Origin: Kitasatospora arboriphila
Lineage (GTDB): Bacteria; Actinomycetota; Actinomycetes; Mycobacteriales; Mycobacteriaceae
Direction of reading: 5' to 3'
Assembly: GCF_000717275.1 (NCBI RefSeq)
Contig: NZ_JNYV01000009.1
Location: forward strand, 72,755 to 136,754
Length of the DNA stretch: 64,000 bases
How positions within the stretch are numbered: the first letter of the stretch is position 1; every line of letters begins with the position of its first letter. This document shows, in pieces, positions 18,945-27,983 of this stretch. A model generated the notes under the pieces. The model saw only the letters and a program-made list of their open reading frames with translations, was not told the DNA's origin and searched no databases. A program made the translations under genes and the position numbers.

Positions 18945-21535
18945 AGCTGCAACGACTGAGGCTGAGCCACTTTCGCGGGATCACCGAGCGGGAGATCATC
19001 TTTCCCGAGGTCGGGGTCACCGTGGTGGAGGGTGCCAACGAGGCCGGCAAGTCATCGATGATCGAGGCTCTCGATCTGCTGCTGGAGGTGCGCTCGGACA
19101 GCAAGAGCGGCAAGGTACGTGCCGTCGCCCCATCCGGCCTCGATGTCGGGTCGGTGGTGGAGGCCGACATCAGCTGTGGCCCCTACCGATTCACGTACAC
19201 CAAGCAGTACAACAGGGGTGCCCGCACCGAACTGGTCATCGATGAGCCGGTGAGAGAGCAGCTCAGTGGCCGCGCGGCCCACGAGCGTGTGTGCGCCATC
19301 CTCGATGAACGTGTCGACGCGGGATTGTTCAAGGCGTTGCGCCTGCTTCAGGCGGGAGACCCGGTGGTCGGCGAACTGTCGTCGAGCGCAGCGTTGTCTC
19401 GTGCACTGGACACCGCAGCAGGCACGACGAAGTCCGGAACCGACCCCGGGTCGGATGACTCGGCGTTGCTCGACGCTGTACGTGCGGAGTACGAACGGTA
19501 TTTCACTGCGGCACAAGGTCGTCCTGCCCGGGAACTGGCCGCGGCCACAGCCGACGTGGAACGCGCCCGGGCCCGTCACACCGAGCTGGCCGCTGCGATG
19601 GACCAGGTGACCGCGGACGCCGCGCGCCTGGAGACGCTCACCACCACGCGCCGGGAGCTGGCGAACTCCCTGGAGATGGCAAAGGTGGAACTGGCCTCGC
19701 TCACCGAGCAGCGAGAGCAGGCGGTGGGGCTGCAACGGCGGCATGACGAGGCCCGAACCGAATTGCGCTCTCTCCAGAACGAACTGCAGTCTCTCGACCG
19801 CGAGAAGTCCCAGCGCGCCGCATCCTGCAAGCGGGTCAGCGACTGTGAGCAGACCATCGACGTGACGGTCCGGGCGGTCGAACACGTCAGAGGTGTGGCG
19901 GACACGCGACGGGTCGAGCTGACGCGCCTCGACCTAGACATGGAGGACGCGCGGCTGGCAGAGGCCCGGGCGGCCGAGGAGGTCGCCGCCGCCAGGGCTG
20001 CGGCGAAGAACAGTGCGCTGCGCACGCGCCGCGACGAGATCACCGCACTGCTGGAGCGCGTCGGGTCGCTGCGCAAACAGCTGACGGCCGCCCGGCGCCA
20101 GGTCGCTGCTGTCATCAGTGACCACGACGACCTCGACATCGCCGAAGACCTCGCCCAGCGAGTCACCATCGCGCGCGCCGAATCACGTTCTGCTGCAGCA
20201 ATTGTCTCGGTCGTGAAACTAGGAGACCACGCCATCACCGTCGACGGTGTCGACACGGCAACCACCGAGTTCGCACTCACCGAGGGCACGGTGGTGGAGG
20301 TGGACGGTGTGGTGCGGGTGGCCGTGGCGCCCGGGGCCGAGTCGGCGACCCTGGCCGGCCGACTGGCCGGCGCTGAGCGGGCCCTTGCGGGTTTCCTCGA
20401 CGAGCGCGGCGTCGCGGACGTCGCCGAATTGCGGGCCCAGGTGCGCCGTCGCGAGCGGGCTGCAGACGCGGTCGACAGCGTTCGGTCACAGCTGGCCGCG
20501 GTTCTGGGCGACCGTGACGAGGACACACTGCGTGCCGAATTGGCCGAGTTGACGTCTCGGATCGACGCCCAGCCGACGACCACAGGCACCGTCGACGTCG
20601 AGCAGGCCGAACGGCGTGCCGGTGCCGCCTCGGTTCGGCTCGCCGGGGTCACCCAGCAACGAGCAGAGGTGCAGAGCGAGCTGCGCAGTCTGGACAACGA
20701 GCACCGGATCCTGGACGAGCGTCTCGTCCAGCTGCGCGCCGATCGTGATGATCTCCGGGACCAGCACCATCAATTGTGCGACGGGCGTACCGATGAGGCG
20801 CTGGAGGAGCGGCGGATGGCGATCCTCGAGCACATCGCACAAGCGGAGAAGGCGATGGCATGTGCCGCCCGCGACATCGACGAGGCGGACCCGGAGACAC
20901 TGGAACTGCACTACGCCAACGTCTCCGCGCTGGTGGAGCATGCAGAGCCGCGCCTGGCCGGTCTCGGGACCGAGATAGCCGAATTGCGTACGCGCATCGA
21001 GATCCGTCGCGACGATGGCCAGCTGGACCAATTACATGTCGCAGCAACCGAATTGGAAGCCGCACAGAGCGTCCTGGAGCGCGTCAGGGTCCGTGCCCGG
21101 GCGGCAGAACTGCTGCTCCACACGCTGCAGCGTCACCGCGACAACACCCGGCGCCGCTATGTCCAGCCGTTCACCGACCAGGTGCTCCGGTTGGGCAAGG
21201 TCGTGTTCGGGTCGAGCCTGGGCGTCGGGATCGATGAGGAGTTGCGCATCACCACCCGGACGCTCGACGGGGTCACCGTCGACCACGATGCTCTCTCCGG
21301 CGGTGCGAAAGAACAGCTGGGCATCATCAGTCGGCTGGCGTGCGCCATGCTCGTCGACCCCGCAGACGGCGTTCCGGTCATCATCGATGACGCCCTGGGT
21401 TACACCGACCCCGAGCGCCTGGCCAGCATGGGAGCGGTCCTGGGACACGCCGGCCGGAACACCCAGGTCATCGTGCTCACGTGCACACCGCAGCGCTATC
21501 AGGGTGTGGGCGGGGCTCACCTCGTGGCCGTGTGA
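18941..21535 (+). CDS. SbcC/Rad50-like AAA ATPase (Rv1278-type)
   Basis: An 864-residue SMC-like protein. The N-terminal head has Walker A GANEAGKSS (about 29-37). Long Glu/Arg/Ala-rich coiled coils (about 200-430 and 470-720) flank a small globular middle, and the C-terminal head carries signature LSGGAKEQL and Walker B VPVIIDDALGYTD. No CxxC zinc hook is visible at the coiled-coil tip, unlike canonical SbcC/Rad50, so dimerisation there must differ. GTG start overlapping the nuclease gene by 4 bases. It probably clamps DNA for its metallophosphoesterase partner. Confidence 0.88.
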   Translation: MKLQRLRLSHFRGITEREIIFPEVGVTVVEGANEAGKSSMIEALDLLLEVRSDSKSGKVRAVAPSGLDVGSVVEADISCGPYRFTYTKQYNRGARTELVIDEPVREQLSGRAAHERVCAILDERVDAGLFKALRLLQAGDPVVGELSSSAALSRALDTAAGTTKSGTDPGSDDSALLDAVRAEYERYFTAAQGRPARELAAATADVERARARHTELAAAMDQVTADAARLETLTTTRRELANSLEMAKVELASLTEQREQAVGLQRRHDEARTELRSLQNELQSLDREKSQRAASCKRVSDCEQTIDVTVRAVEHVRGVADTRRVELTRLDLDMEDARLAEARAAEEVAAARAAAKNSALRTRRDEITALLERVGSLRKQLTAARRQVAAVISDHDDLDIAEDLAQRVTIARAESRSAAAIVSVVKLGDHAITVDGVDTATTEFALTEGTVVEVDGVVRVAVAPGAESATLAGRLAGAERALAGFLDERGVADVAELRAQVRRRERAADAVDSVRSQLAAVLGDRDEDTLRAELAELTSRIDAQPTTTGTVDVEQAERRAGAASVRLAGVTQQRAEVQSELRSLDNEHRILDERLVQLRADRDDLRDQHHQLCDGRTDEALEERRMAILEHIAQAEKAMACAARDIDEADPETLELHYANVSALVEHAEPRLAGLGTEIAELRTRIEIRRDDGQLDQLHVAATELEAAQSVLERVRVRARAAELLLHTLQRHRDNTRRRYVQPFTDQVLRLGKVVFGSSLGVGIDEELRITTRTLDGVTVDHDALSGGAKEQLGIISRLACAMLVDPADGVPVIIDDALGYTDPERLASMGAVLGHAGRNTQVIVLTCTPQRYQGVGGAHLVAV

Positions 21536-21555
21536 ACGCGCCCGGCCCATCCGTT

Positions 21556-21585
21556 TTGGGATGCCCACACCCGATGCGCTAGGCT
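21556..21585 (+). promoter_or_regulatory. Promoter of tRNA-Arg
   Basis: TTGGGA (21556-21561), an 18-base spacer and TAGGCT (21580-21585). Transcription would start near 21592, about 10 bases before the mature tRNA. The same TAGGCT -10 occurs in the rRNA promoter of this window. Confidence 0.5.
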
Positions 21586-21601
21586 GACTCTCGCCCAATG
21601 A

Positions 21602-21674
21602 GCCCCCGTAGCTCAGGGGATAGAGCGTCCGCCTCCGGAGCGGAAGGCCGCAGGTTCGAATCCTGCCGGGGGCA
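21602..21674 (+). tRNA. tRNA-Arg (anticodon CCG)
   Basis: A 73-base cloverleaf with acceptor stem GCCCCCG/CGGGGGC, D arm GCTCAGGGGATAGAGC, anticodon stem TCCGC/GCGGA, loop CTCCGGA (anticodon CCG, reads CGG) and T arm GCAGGTTCGAATCCTGC. CCA is not encoded in full. It lies 23 bases from the stop of a convergent hydrolase gene. Confidence 0.97.
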
Positions 21675-21697
21675 CAGATTCAGGCGACATCTCCGGC

Positions 21698-22672
21698 TCA
21701 GATCGCTGCTCTGGTACCGGGTGTCACACGATCGGTCACGTTTTGGACCGCCTCGAGGAACACCGGAACCCACCCCGTTGCCCCCAACACGATGGCCGCG
21801 TGCCCACCGCGTGCGGTGAAGACCTGTGCGCCGGGTATCGAGTCCGCCAGCTTGCGCTGGCGGCGTGAGGGGATGATGTGGTCTTTTCCGGTCACCACCA
21901 CAGCAGTCGGTACGTCGACCCCGCCGATCCAGGCCGCAGAGTCGAAACGGCCGAGCTCACCGAGCGCTTCGGGTAGCGACCAGGCACTGGTACTGCGGAA
22001 CTCGACCTTGCTCCACGCTGTCGGGTTCGCCACTTCCACCGACGGCAGCTCGGGGAGGGTCTGTGCCAGCCGGTCGACATGCGACAGCGCGAAGCTGGCC
22101 AACGGATGCATCGCGGCGGTCATCAGGGGGAAGAACAGTCGCTCACCCTTTTTTCCACGGAAGTTTCTCGCGGTGGAGCAGAGCACCAGGCCCGAGACAC
22201 GCCTCCGGTGCCGCTGCCACGTCAACTGGGCCACTGCGCCGCCCATGGAGTAACCGGCCACGACTGCTTGCTCGATGCCCAGAGCGTCCATCACGGCCAC
22301 CACATCGTCTGCACAGTCGACGAACCGGAAACGCGACGACCGGATACCCCGCCCATGCCATCGCTGATCGAACGTGACAACCCGGTAGTGCTGCGACAGC
22401 TCGCTGAAGGTGGCCACCCAGCTCAGATACGAGGTGCACCCCAACGCGTGCAGCAACACGATCGTAGGAGCGGTGGGTGAGGGGCCGGGCACGTCGACGA
22501 CAAATGTCCGGCCACGCCCGGGAAGTTCGACGATCCGGCCCTCGGGCACGGTGTCGACTGCAGGTGCGGTCGGCATGATCTGCTTCAGTCCTGCCCCCAG
22601 CCCGCTGCGTAGGGCGTCGGCACTGGTACTCGCGACCCGGTTCAGGGCCTTGCCGGCCAGCTGCACTGTCAT
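21698..22672 (-). CDS. Alpha/beta-fold hydrolase
   Basis: A 324-residue serine hydrolase. The oxyanion region is LLHALGCTSYLSW, the nucleophile elbow GYSMGGAVAQ (about 149-158), the acid is likely the Asp in VVTGKDHIIP and the His is in GGHAAIV near the C-terminus. ATG at 22672 follows GAGAGGAC; the frame is open further upstream but that would run into the WS/DGAT gene. It is the last gene of the minus-strand lipid operon, 25 bases after WS/DGAT. Esterase or lipase activity on a lipid product is likely; substrate unknown. Confidence 0.87.
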   Translation of the reverse strand: MTVQLAGKALNRVASTSADALRSGLGAGLKQIMPTAPAVDTVPEGRIVELPGRGRTFVVDVPGPSPTAPTIVLLHALGCTSYLSWVATFSELSQHYRVVTFDQRWHGRGIRSSRFRFVDCADDVVAVMDALGIEQAVVAGYSMGGAVAQLTWQRHRRRVSGLVLCSTARNFRGKKGERLFFPLMTAAMHPLASFALSHVDRLAQTLPELPSVEVANPTAWSKVEFRSTSAWSLPEALGELGRFDSAAWIGGVDVPTAVVVTGKDHIIPSRRQRKLADSIPGAQVFTARGGHAAIVLGATGWVPVFLEAVQNVTDRVTPGTRAAI

Positions 22673-22697
22673 ATGGTCGTCCTCTCGCTCGAACTGC

Positions 22698-24104
22698 TCA
22701 GTCGGGCATGTTCGCCAGTTCATCGAGAGCCGGACGCATACGTGCCACGAGCGGACCGAGATCGTCCACCAGGTCTGGGCAGCTCAGGATCGAGACGTTG
22801 AGCCGACCGGCGTAGGACCACGCGGTCACGTTGAGGCCGATGCCTTCGATGAGTGGTCCGACGCTGAAGAGATCACTCAGCTTCGAACCGGCGATTGTCA
22901 CGTCCTGCGCCGGACCCTTGACGTTGGACACGATCACGTTGAACGGCGGCGAGTGCCGGGCCGCCATGTTGTATTTCGAATAGAGCTTGAGGGCCGCACT
23001 GAAGGGCGCCGGCGGGGTGAACTGCACCCAGTCGGTGAGCATGTGAGGACCCAGGTGCTGTTGCACCTTCTTCGAGGCGGCGGTTGTCCGCGAGATCTCG
23101 AGCAACCGTTCACGTGGGTCGTCCACGTCGGTCGCGAGGGTGGTGAACAGATTCGACACCCGGTTGCCGCCGAGACGCGCGGGGCCCTCGGGGTCGTCGG
23201 TTGATACCGGGACCCCGGCCAGAAGTGATCCCGACAGGTCCTCGCCGCGCGACCTGGTCCAGTCGCGCAGCGCTCCGGCGACGATCGCCAGCACCACATC
23301 ATTCACGGTGACGCCGTTGGCTTTTCGCACCTGCTTGATGTCGTCGAGCGGGAGCGCGCACGTGGCGAAGATGCGCGAGGCACCGAGAGCACCGTTGAAC
23401 GATGCCCGGGGAGCGTCGAGCACCGGTCGGGGTACCGACACCGATTCTCCACGACGATGTCGCACCACCGCACTGACTCCGGACGCCGTACGCGACAGGA
23501 GGCCGTGCACCGTGCCCATCTGGCGGATGGCATCGGACAGGGCAAGTCGGGTCTGCTCGGCCTTGGTGGGCGTCGGTTCGAGATCCCAGCTGTCAGACCT
23601 CGAATCCTGTTGTGGCGCAGGGTTCTGCTCGGGATCGTCACTCTGGTCGGTGATGTTGCCCAGCAACGCGTTGGCCGCGACGCCATCGGCGAGCGCGTGG
23701 TGCATCTTGCCTATCACCGCGATTCGCCCGTCGGCCATGCCCTGGCACACATGCATCTCCCACAGCGGGATCGACCTGTCGAGCGGGGTTCCCGCGATCT
23801 CGCCGGTGACAGCCTCGAGCTCCGCCATACCCCCGGGGGCCGGCAGGTCGTGCAGAAAGAGGTGCCGCTCGGGATCGATCGGCTGGTCACAGATCCACAG
23901 CGGGTGATTGAGCGAGAGTGGTACGGGCAGAGCCCGTCGTTGCAGCGGGGGAAGCTGACCGAGCCTGGCCAGCATCTGCTCCTGGAAACGCTCGAACGTG
24001 AAACCCTCTCGCGGCTCGATGATGGCTATCTTCAGCGTGTGCATGTGCATGGTTGGCGTTTCCATGTACAGATAGCCGGCATCAACCCCTTCCATTCGCT
24101 CCAT
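22698..24104 (-). CDS. WS/DGAT-family acyltransferase (wax ester synthase / diacylglycerol acyltransferase)
   Basis: A 468-residue acyltransferase of the bifunctional WS/DGAT family, which makes triacylglycerol or wax esters from acyl-CoA at the membrane or lipid droplet. The catalytic motif HHALADG (HHxxxDG) is about residue 140, and the C-terminal region has the conserved FNVIVSNVKGP. The start is ambiguous: MERMEGVDAGYLYMETPT matches the usual family N-terminus, so I use ATG 24104; ATG 24137 and TTG 24152 are possible. The set acyl-CoA ligase, WS/DGAT, acyltransferase and lipases parallels Rv1425-Rv1428c of M. tuberculosis, a neutral lipid or esterification locus. Confidence 0.9.
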   Translation of the reverse strand: MERMEGVDAGYLYMETPTMHMHTLKIAIIEPREGFTFERFQEQMLARLGQLPPLQRRALPVPLSLNHPLWICDQPIDPERHLFLHDLPAPGGMAELEAVTGEIAGTPLDRSIPLWEMHVCQGMADGRIAVIGKMHHALADGVAANALLGNITDQSDDPEQNPAPQQDSRSDSWDLEPTPTKAEQTRLALSDAIRQMGTVHGLLSRTASGVSAVVRHRRGESVSVPRPVLDAPRASFNGALGASRIFATCALPLDDIKQVRKANGVTVNDVVLAIVAGALRDWTRSRGEDLSGSLLAGVPVSTDDPEGPARLGGNRVSNLFTTLATDVDDPRERLLEISRTTAASKKVQQHLGPHMLTDWVQFTPPAPFSAALKLYSKYNMAARHSPPFNVIVSNVKGPAQDVTIAGSKLSDLFSVGPLIEGIGLNVTAWSYAGRLNVSILSCPDLVDDLGPLVARMRPALDELANMPD

Positions 24105-24170
24105 TCCGGAAGTATGGAGGGGTGCGCGGCGGGTCATCGGCGACTTACCCAAACTGTTCCGCGTTTGTCA

Positions 24171-25796
24171 TCACGCGGGTCCGGTGAGTTCGCGTTTGAC
24201 CACCTTGCCGGTGGCGTTGCGGGGGAGGGCGTCGAGGAACTCGACGTCGCGGGGCACCTTGAAGCCGGCCAATTGGGACTTGACGTGTGCCTTGAGGTCG
24301 TCGCAGGAAGCATCTTCGCCGGGCTTGAGTACCACGTAGGCCGCCAGCCGTTGTCCGTACTTGTCGTCGTCCACCCCGAGCACTGCAGCTTCGAGGACCG
24401 AGGGATGGGCGTTGAGCGTCTCCTCGACCTCCAGGGGATAGACGTTCTCGCCACCCGAGACGATCATGTCGTCGTCGCGGCCGACCACGAACAACCGGCC
24501 GTTCTCGTCCAGGCGGCCCACGTCGCCCGACAACATGAAGTCGCCGTGGAAGTCCTTGGAGTCACCCGATGTGTACCCCTCGAAGTGAGAGTTGCTGAAC
24601 ACGGCGATCTTTCCCACTTCGCCGACAGGTAGCTCATCGAGGTTGTCGTCGAGGATCCGCACCTCGGTACCCGCCGCGGGCCGGCCGGCAGTGTCTGTCG
24701 CAGCGCGCAGGTCCGCAGGTGTCGCCGTACTGATCAGGCCGGCCTCGGTGGCGTTGTAGCTGTTGTAGACCACATCGCCGAACCGGTCCATGAACCCGGT
24801 GACGGCGTCGGCCCTCATCCGCGATCCGCTGACCGTGGCGAAACGCAGTGAGCTCAGCTGGTAGTGGTCGAGAACCTCGGACGGCAGATCCATGATGCGT
24901 TCGAGCATCACCGGCACGAGCGCGAGCCCGGTGGCCCGGTGCTCGGCAACCAACTTCAGCGTCGCCTCCGGATCGAACTTGCGGCGCATCACCACGGTGC
25001 AGGTCATCGTCCCGGCCACGGCGAGCTGCCCGAAGCCCCAGGCGTGGAACATGGGCGCCGCGACGACGATCTTCTCTTCCGCCTTCCAAGGGATGCGGTC
25101 GAACATGGCCGCGAGCGCTCCGGCGCCCCCGCCACCGGAGCGGCGTGCGCCTTTGGGGGTCCCGGTGGTCCCGGAGGTCAACAGGACGATACGTCCGGGG
25201 GAATCAGGACGTCCCGGACGTTTGGCGCCACGATGCTTGTTGATGAGCCCTTCGACGGTGGGAGCGTCGGTGCTGCTGTCGGTCCACGCGATCACTTCGG
25301 CGAGATCCGCGACGTGCGAACGGGCGTGGGCCACGAGATCGGCGAACTCTTCGTCGTAGATGAGGACGCCGGTGTGCTCGCGAAGGAGTACCTCCGTGAG
25401 CTGAGGGCCCGAGAACCCGGTGTTCAACAGGAGTGAGTCGGCACCGAGTTTTGTTGATGCCAAAAGGCTTTCGACGAGGCCGCGGTGGTTGCGGCAGAGG
25501 ATGCCGACGGTCTGGTCAGGCTCTCGCCGCAGGTCGCGCAACGCCGTGGCGAGAGCGTCGCTACGGGTGTCGAGCTGCGCCCACGTCAGGCTGCCCAGTT
25601 CGTCGACGAGGGCAGTGGCGTTCGGCCGCCGCACTGCTGCCAACCCGAGGCCGGTCATCGGTGTGGTGCCCTGACGCCAGATCACGAGTCCCATCCGCAG
25701 GTACTTGTCCGGGCGCAGCGGGGCGAGCATGCCACTGCGGACGAGTACCCCGATGGTCCACAGCATCCGGCGAATTCGGCCAATCAACTCGGTCAC
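24171..25796 (-). CDS. Fatty-acyl-CoA ligase (FadD12-like)
   Basis: A 541-residue ANL-superfamily enzyme that adenylates a fatty acid and transfers it to CoA. Motifs: P-loop LLTSGTTGTPKGA (about 190), A5 YNSYNATEAG, A7 LSGDVGRLDENGRLFVVGR, A8 hinge DDMIVSGGENVYPLEVEE and catalytic Lys in PRNATGKVVKREL at the C-terminus. The GTG at 25796 has AGGAG at good spacing, so the open frame upstream is probably not translated. It sits 22 bases after the acyltransferase gene and 66 bases before WS/DGAT, and would supply that enzyme with acyl-CoA. Confidence 0.93.
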   Translation of the reverse strand: MTELIGRIRRMLWTIGVLVRSGMLAPLRPDKYLRMGLVIWRQGTTPMTGLGLAAVRRPNATALVDELGSLTWAQLDTRSDALATALRDLRREPDQTVGILCRNHRGLVESLLASTKLGADSLLLNTGFSGPQLTEVLLREHTGVLIYDEEFADLVAHARSHVADLAEVIAWTDSSTDAPTVEGLINKHRGAKRPGRPDSPGRIVLLTSGTTGTPKGARRSGGGGAGALAAMFDRIPWKAEEKIVVAAPMFHAWGFGQLAVAGTMTCTVVMRRKFDPEATLKLVAEHRATGLALVPVMLERIMDLPSEVLDHYQLSSLRFATVSGSRMRADAVTGFMDRFGDVVYNSYNATEAGLISTATPADLRAATDTAGRPAAGTEVRILDDNLDELPVGEVGKIAVFSNSHFEGYTSGDSKDFHGDFMLSGDVGRLDENGRLFVVGRDDDMIVSGGENVYPLEVEETLNAHPSVLEAAVLGVDDDKYGQRLAAYVVLKPGEDASCDDLKAHVKSQLAGFKVPRDVEFLDALPRNATGKVVKRELTGPA

Positions 25797-25818
25797 GACG
25801 TGGCTCCTGATCCTGTGG

Positions 25819-26664
25819 TCATCCGAGCACCGGGAAGCGGCGTGCCCGGGCCATCTCATCCAACGTGGATTGCATACGGTCGCGGACCACACGATCGACT
25901 TCAGCTATGTCGGGGTCGGGTCCGAACTCCGCGACGATGTCGATCGGTTCGAGCACCCGCGTCTCGATCTTGGTCGGCATCGGCAGGTTCGGAGGGAACT
26001 GCAGCGACAACCCGAACGGGAATCCGAAGGACAGCGGGGCGAGCTTGGTCCGCATGAGTTTATCGAGACGGAGGAGTTTGGCGAGATCCTCACCGCGACT
26101 GAGGAAGATCTGGGCCTCGTGCCCTCCGATGCTCACCACCGGGACGATGGGCACCCCGGCCTCGAGAGCAGTGCGCACGTACCCCGTACGGCCGTTGAAG
26201 TCGATGCGATTGGCCGAGGTCGACGGCCGGAACACGTCATAGTCGCCGCCGGGGAAGACAATGGTGACGCCGCCGCTGCGGAGGAGCTGGTCAGCGTTGC
26301 GGCGATTGGCCGGAACGAAACCGGCGCGAGCGAACAGTTGTTTTCCCTGGCCGATGAACAGCATGTCGTGGGCCAGCACGTACAGCGGGCGCTCACTGCC
26401 GAAGTGATCGAAGAACTCCACCGCGATCACCGGCACGTCCATCGCGAGGAGGCCCCCGGAGTGATTGGACACCAGCAGCGCTCCGCCATCGGGCACGTTC
26501 GCCATGCCCTTTACCTCGGACCGGAACCACCCCTTGACCGCCAATCGCAGGATCGGGATCAACCGGGTCACCCACGCCCCGTCACGCAGCTCCCACAGTG
26601 CTTCGTCAGGCTCTGCGCCCGTGGGCTCGTCGCCGGACTCCGACGGCGTCTTGTCGGTGCTCAT
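25819..26664 (-). CDS. Lysophospholipid / glycerolipid acyltransferase family protein
   Basis: A 281-residue PlsC-superfamily acyltransferase, resembling Rv1428c. The HxxxxD-type catalytic motif appears in a variant form, SNHSGGLLAMD (about residue 65), and the substrate-binding FPEG motif as FPGGDYD (about 134). These variants are shared with acyltransferases acting on hydrophobic acceptors rather than classic PlsC. ATG at 26664 overlaps the upstream hydrolase stop by 4 bases. It would acylate a glycerol-phosphate, lyso-lipid or sterol-type acceptor with the CoA esters made next door. Confidence 0.85.
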   Translation of the reverse strand: MSTDKTPSESGDEPTGAEPDEALWELRDGAWVTRLIPILRLAVKGWFRSEVKGMANVPDGGALLVSNHSGGLLAMDVPVIAVEFFDHFGSERPLYVLAHDMLFIGQGKQLFARAGFVPANRRNADQLLRSGGVTIVFPGGDYDVFRPSTSANRIDFNGRTGYVRTALEAGVPIVPVVSIGGHEAQIFLSRGEDLAKLLRLDKLMRTKLAPLSFGFPFGLSLQFPPNLPMPTKIETRVLEPIDIVAEFGPDPDIAEVDRVVRDRMQSTLDEMARARRFPVLG

Positions 26665-27497
26665 GCGGTCTTTCTCAACGTCGGGGCGCTCACCGATGGA
26701 CCGAGGAGGGTATGGCGTACACACCGCGCCCAGTCGAAAGGTTCTGGTGCAAGCGGGTTCTGGGCCAGTCGATCGGCGAGCACGCTGAGCGCCAGCGGAT
26801 TGGAGACCAGTCCGATGTGGCTGCTGAGAACGGCGATGTTCTCACAGTTGTTGTCGTCGTCGAGTGCGCAACTGCGCCAGTTGAGAATCCCGTCGGTCTT
26901 GGAATAGATCGCCGTACACCGAACGGGAAGCGGTCCTCGGAGAGTGTCGACGATCTCTCGGGCGTTGCCGACCAGGCCGTACTTCCGTGCCGCGTGCTCG
27001 AACATCGCGGTCGTCCTGGTCACCTCGCCCTCCGGGCGCCACGGGGAACCGAGACAGATGACCTGCCGTACCGTGTCGGGACGCTCGTGGCCCAGCCACC
27101 GGGCGAGCAGTCCACCAAAACTCCAGCCGACAACGCTGACCGGCACTCCATAACGTTCGTGAAGTCGGTCCAGTCTCTCGGGTAACCCCTCGACGATCCG
27201 GTCGGTCAATCCGAAGTTGCGGCCGAGGTGCCATCCGTGGGCTCGGTAACCGAGGCCGCGCAGATGGGAGCGCATCCTGCTGGTGAGGCCGTCGGTCGCG
27301 TAGAAACCGGGGATCACCAGCACGGGACGTCCCTCGCCCACGCCATGGCTCGGCAGGATGGCGTCCACCACCGCCGATGTGGGGTACTCGACCATCACGC
27401 GAGCCAGTTCGAGCGCGGTCAGCGCGAGAGGCGGTTTGGGAAACCGCTCCGATGAGAGGGCGGAGTCACCGTCACGTCGTTCTTCGAAGTCGTACAT
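26661..27497 (-). CDS. Alpha/beta hydrolase (lipase/esterase)
   Basis: A 278-residue hydrolase with an LVIPGFYATDGLTSRMR start of the fold, nucleophile elbow VVGWSFGGLLAR (about 121-132), acid in YSKTDGILNW and His in SSHIGLVSNP. It is the first gene of a five-gene minus-strand lipid operon. Its promoter carries a KstR-like operator 38-51 bases upstream of the ATG. Probable lipase or cholesterol/steryl ester hydrolase; the exact substrate is inference. Confidence 0.86.
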   Translation of the reverse strand: MYDFEERRDGDSALSSERFPKPPLALTALELARVMVEYPTSAVVDAILPSHGVGEGRPVLVIPGFYATDGLTSRMRSHLRGLGYRAHGWHLGRNFGLTDRIVEGLPERLDRLHERYGVPVSVVGWSFGGLLARWLGHERPDTVRQVICLGSPWRPEGEVTRTTAMFEHAARKYGLVGNAREIVDTLRGPLPVRCTAIYSKTDGILNWRSCALDDDNNCENIAVLSSHIGLVSNPLALSVLADRLAQNPLAPEPFDWARCVRHTLLGPSVSAPTLRKTA

Positions 27498-27534
27498 GCA
27501 CCATCCCCGAGCCGTGTGTGGATGGCCTCATACT

Positions 27535-27548
27535 AGAACGTGTTCTCG
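27535..27548 (-). promoter_or_regulatory. KstR-like operator overlapping the lipid operon promoter
   Basis: TAGAACGTGTTCTC matches the KstR consensus TnnAACnnGTTnnA at all but the last defined base. On the minus strand the -10-like TAGTAT (27531-27536) overlaps it, so bound repressor would block RNA polymerase. KstR represses sterol-catabolism genes and is relieved by a cholesterol-derived CoA thioester; kstR itself is not in the window. Confidence 0.6.
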
Positions 27549-27655
27549 TTTCCCGCTGCCATATCGCGAGGCGGTAGTCGGATCACGCAGGTGAAGGTGC
27601 TTTTCTTACCTCTGGCGTAATCGTCTTCGGGCACCGATCACGCGACCCTAGAGGT

Positions 27656-27976
27656 ATGAAAATCGATCGGCAAAACGCAGTCAACACCAATTTGCCCGGC
27701 GCGCCGCGTTGGTTACGGGCGGTCCTGATCATGGATCGGGCAGGCTCGTCGTGGTACATCGGACTCGGGTTCCTGTTCGCCCCGCTGTTGGTGGTGCTCG
27801 ATCCGTGGCCGCCACTGGTCACCGTGGCCTGGATTGCCATCGGGGTCTTCGGGCTGTGGCTGGGCATCCTGGGCATCTTCATGGCAACCGGCCTGGCGCT
27901 GATCCTCAAGTCCGGCGAAACCGTTCCCGAGGAGTACTGGCGATCGGTCTTCGAGGACTTGCCGCGCAGCCGGTGA
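27656..27976 (+). CDS. Small membrane protein of unknown function
   Basis: A 106-residue protein with two hydrophobic helices (about 35-50 and 54-84: PLVTVAWIAIGVFGLWLG) between a basic N-terminus and an acidic, Arg-ended C-terminus. It stands alone, divergent from the lipid operon and convergent with the DUF305 gene. No strong Shine-Dalgarno is visible; AGAGG occurs near the ATG. The codon pattern and hydrophobic profile support a real gene, but I know no named family. Confidence 0.6.
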   Translation: MKIDRQNAVNTNLPGAPRWLRAVLIMDRAGSSWYIGLGFLFAPLLVVLDPWPPLVTVAWIAIGVFGLWLGILGIFMATGLALILKSGETVPEEYWRSVFEDLPRSR

Positions 27977-27983
27977 CCTGCGA

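Noticed and set aside
20041..20860. Zinc hook in the SbcC-like protein
   Set aside because: No CxxC motif is found in the middle region; the few Cys residues are isolated.
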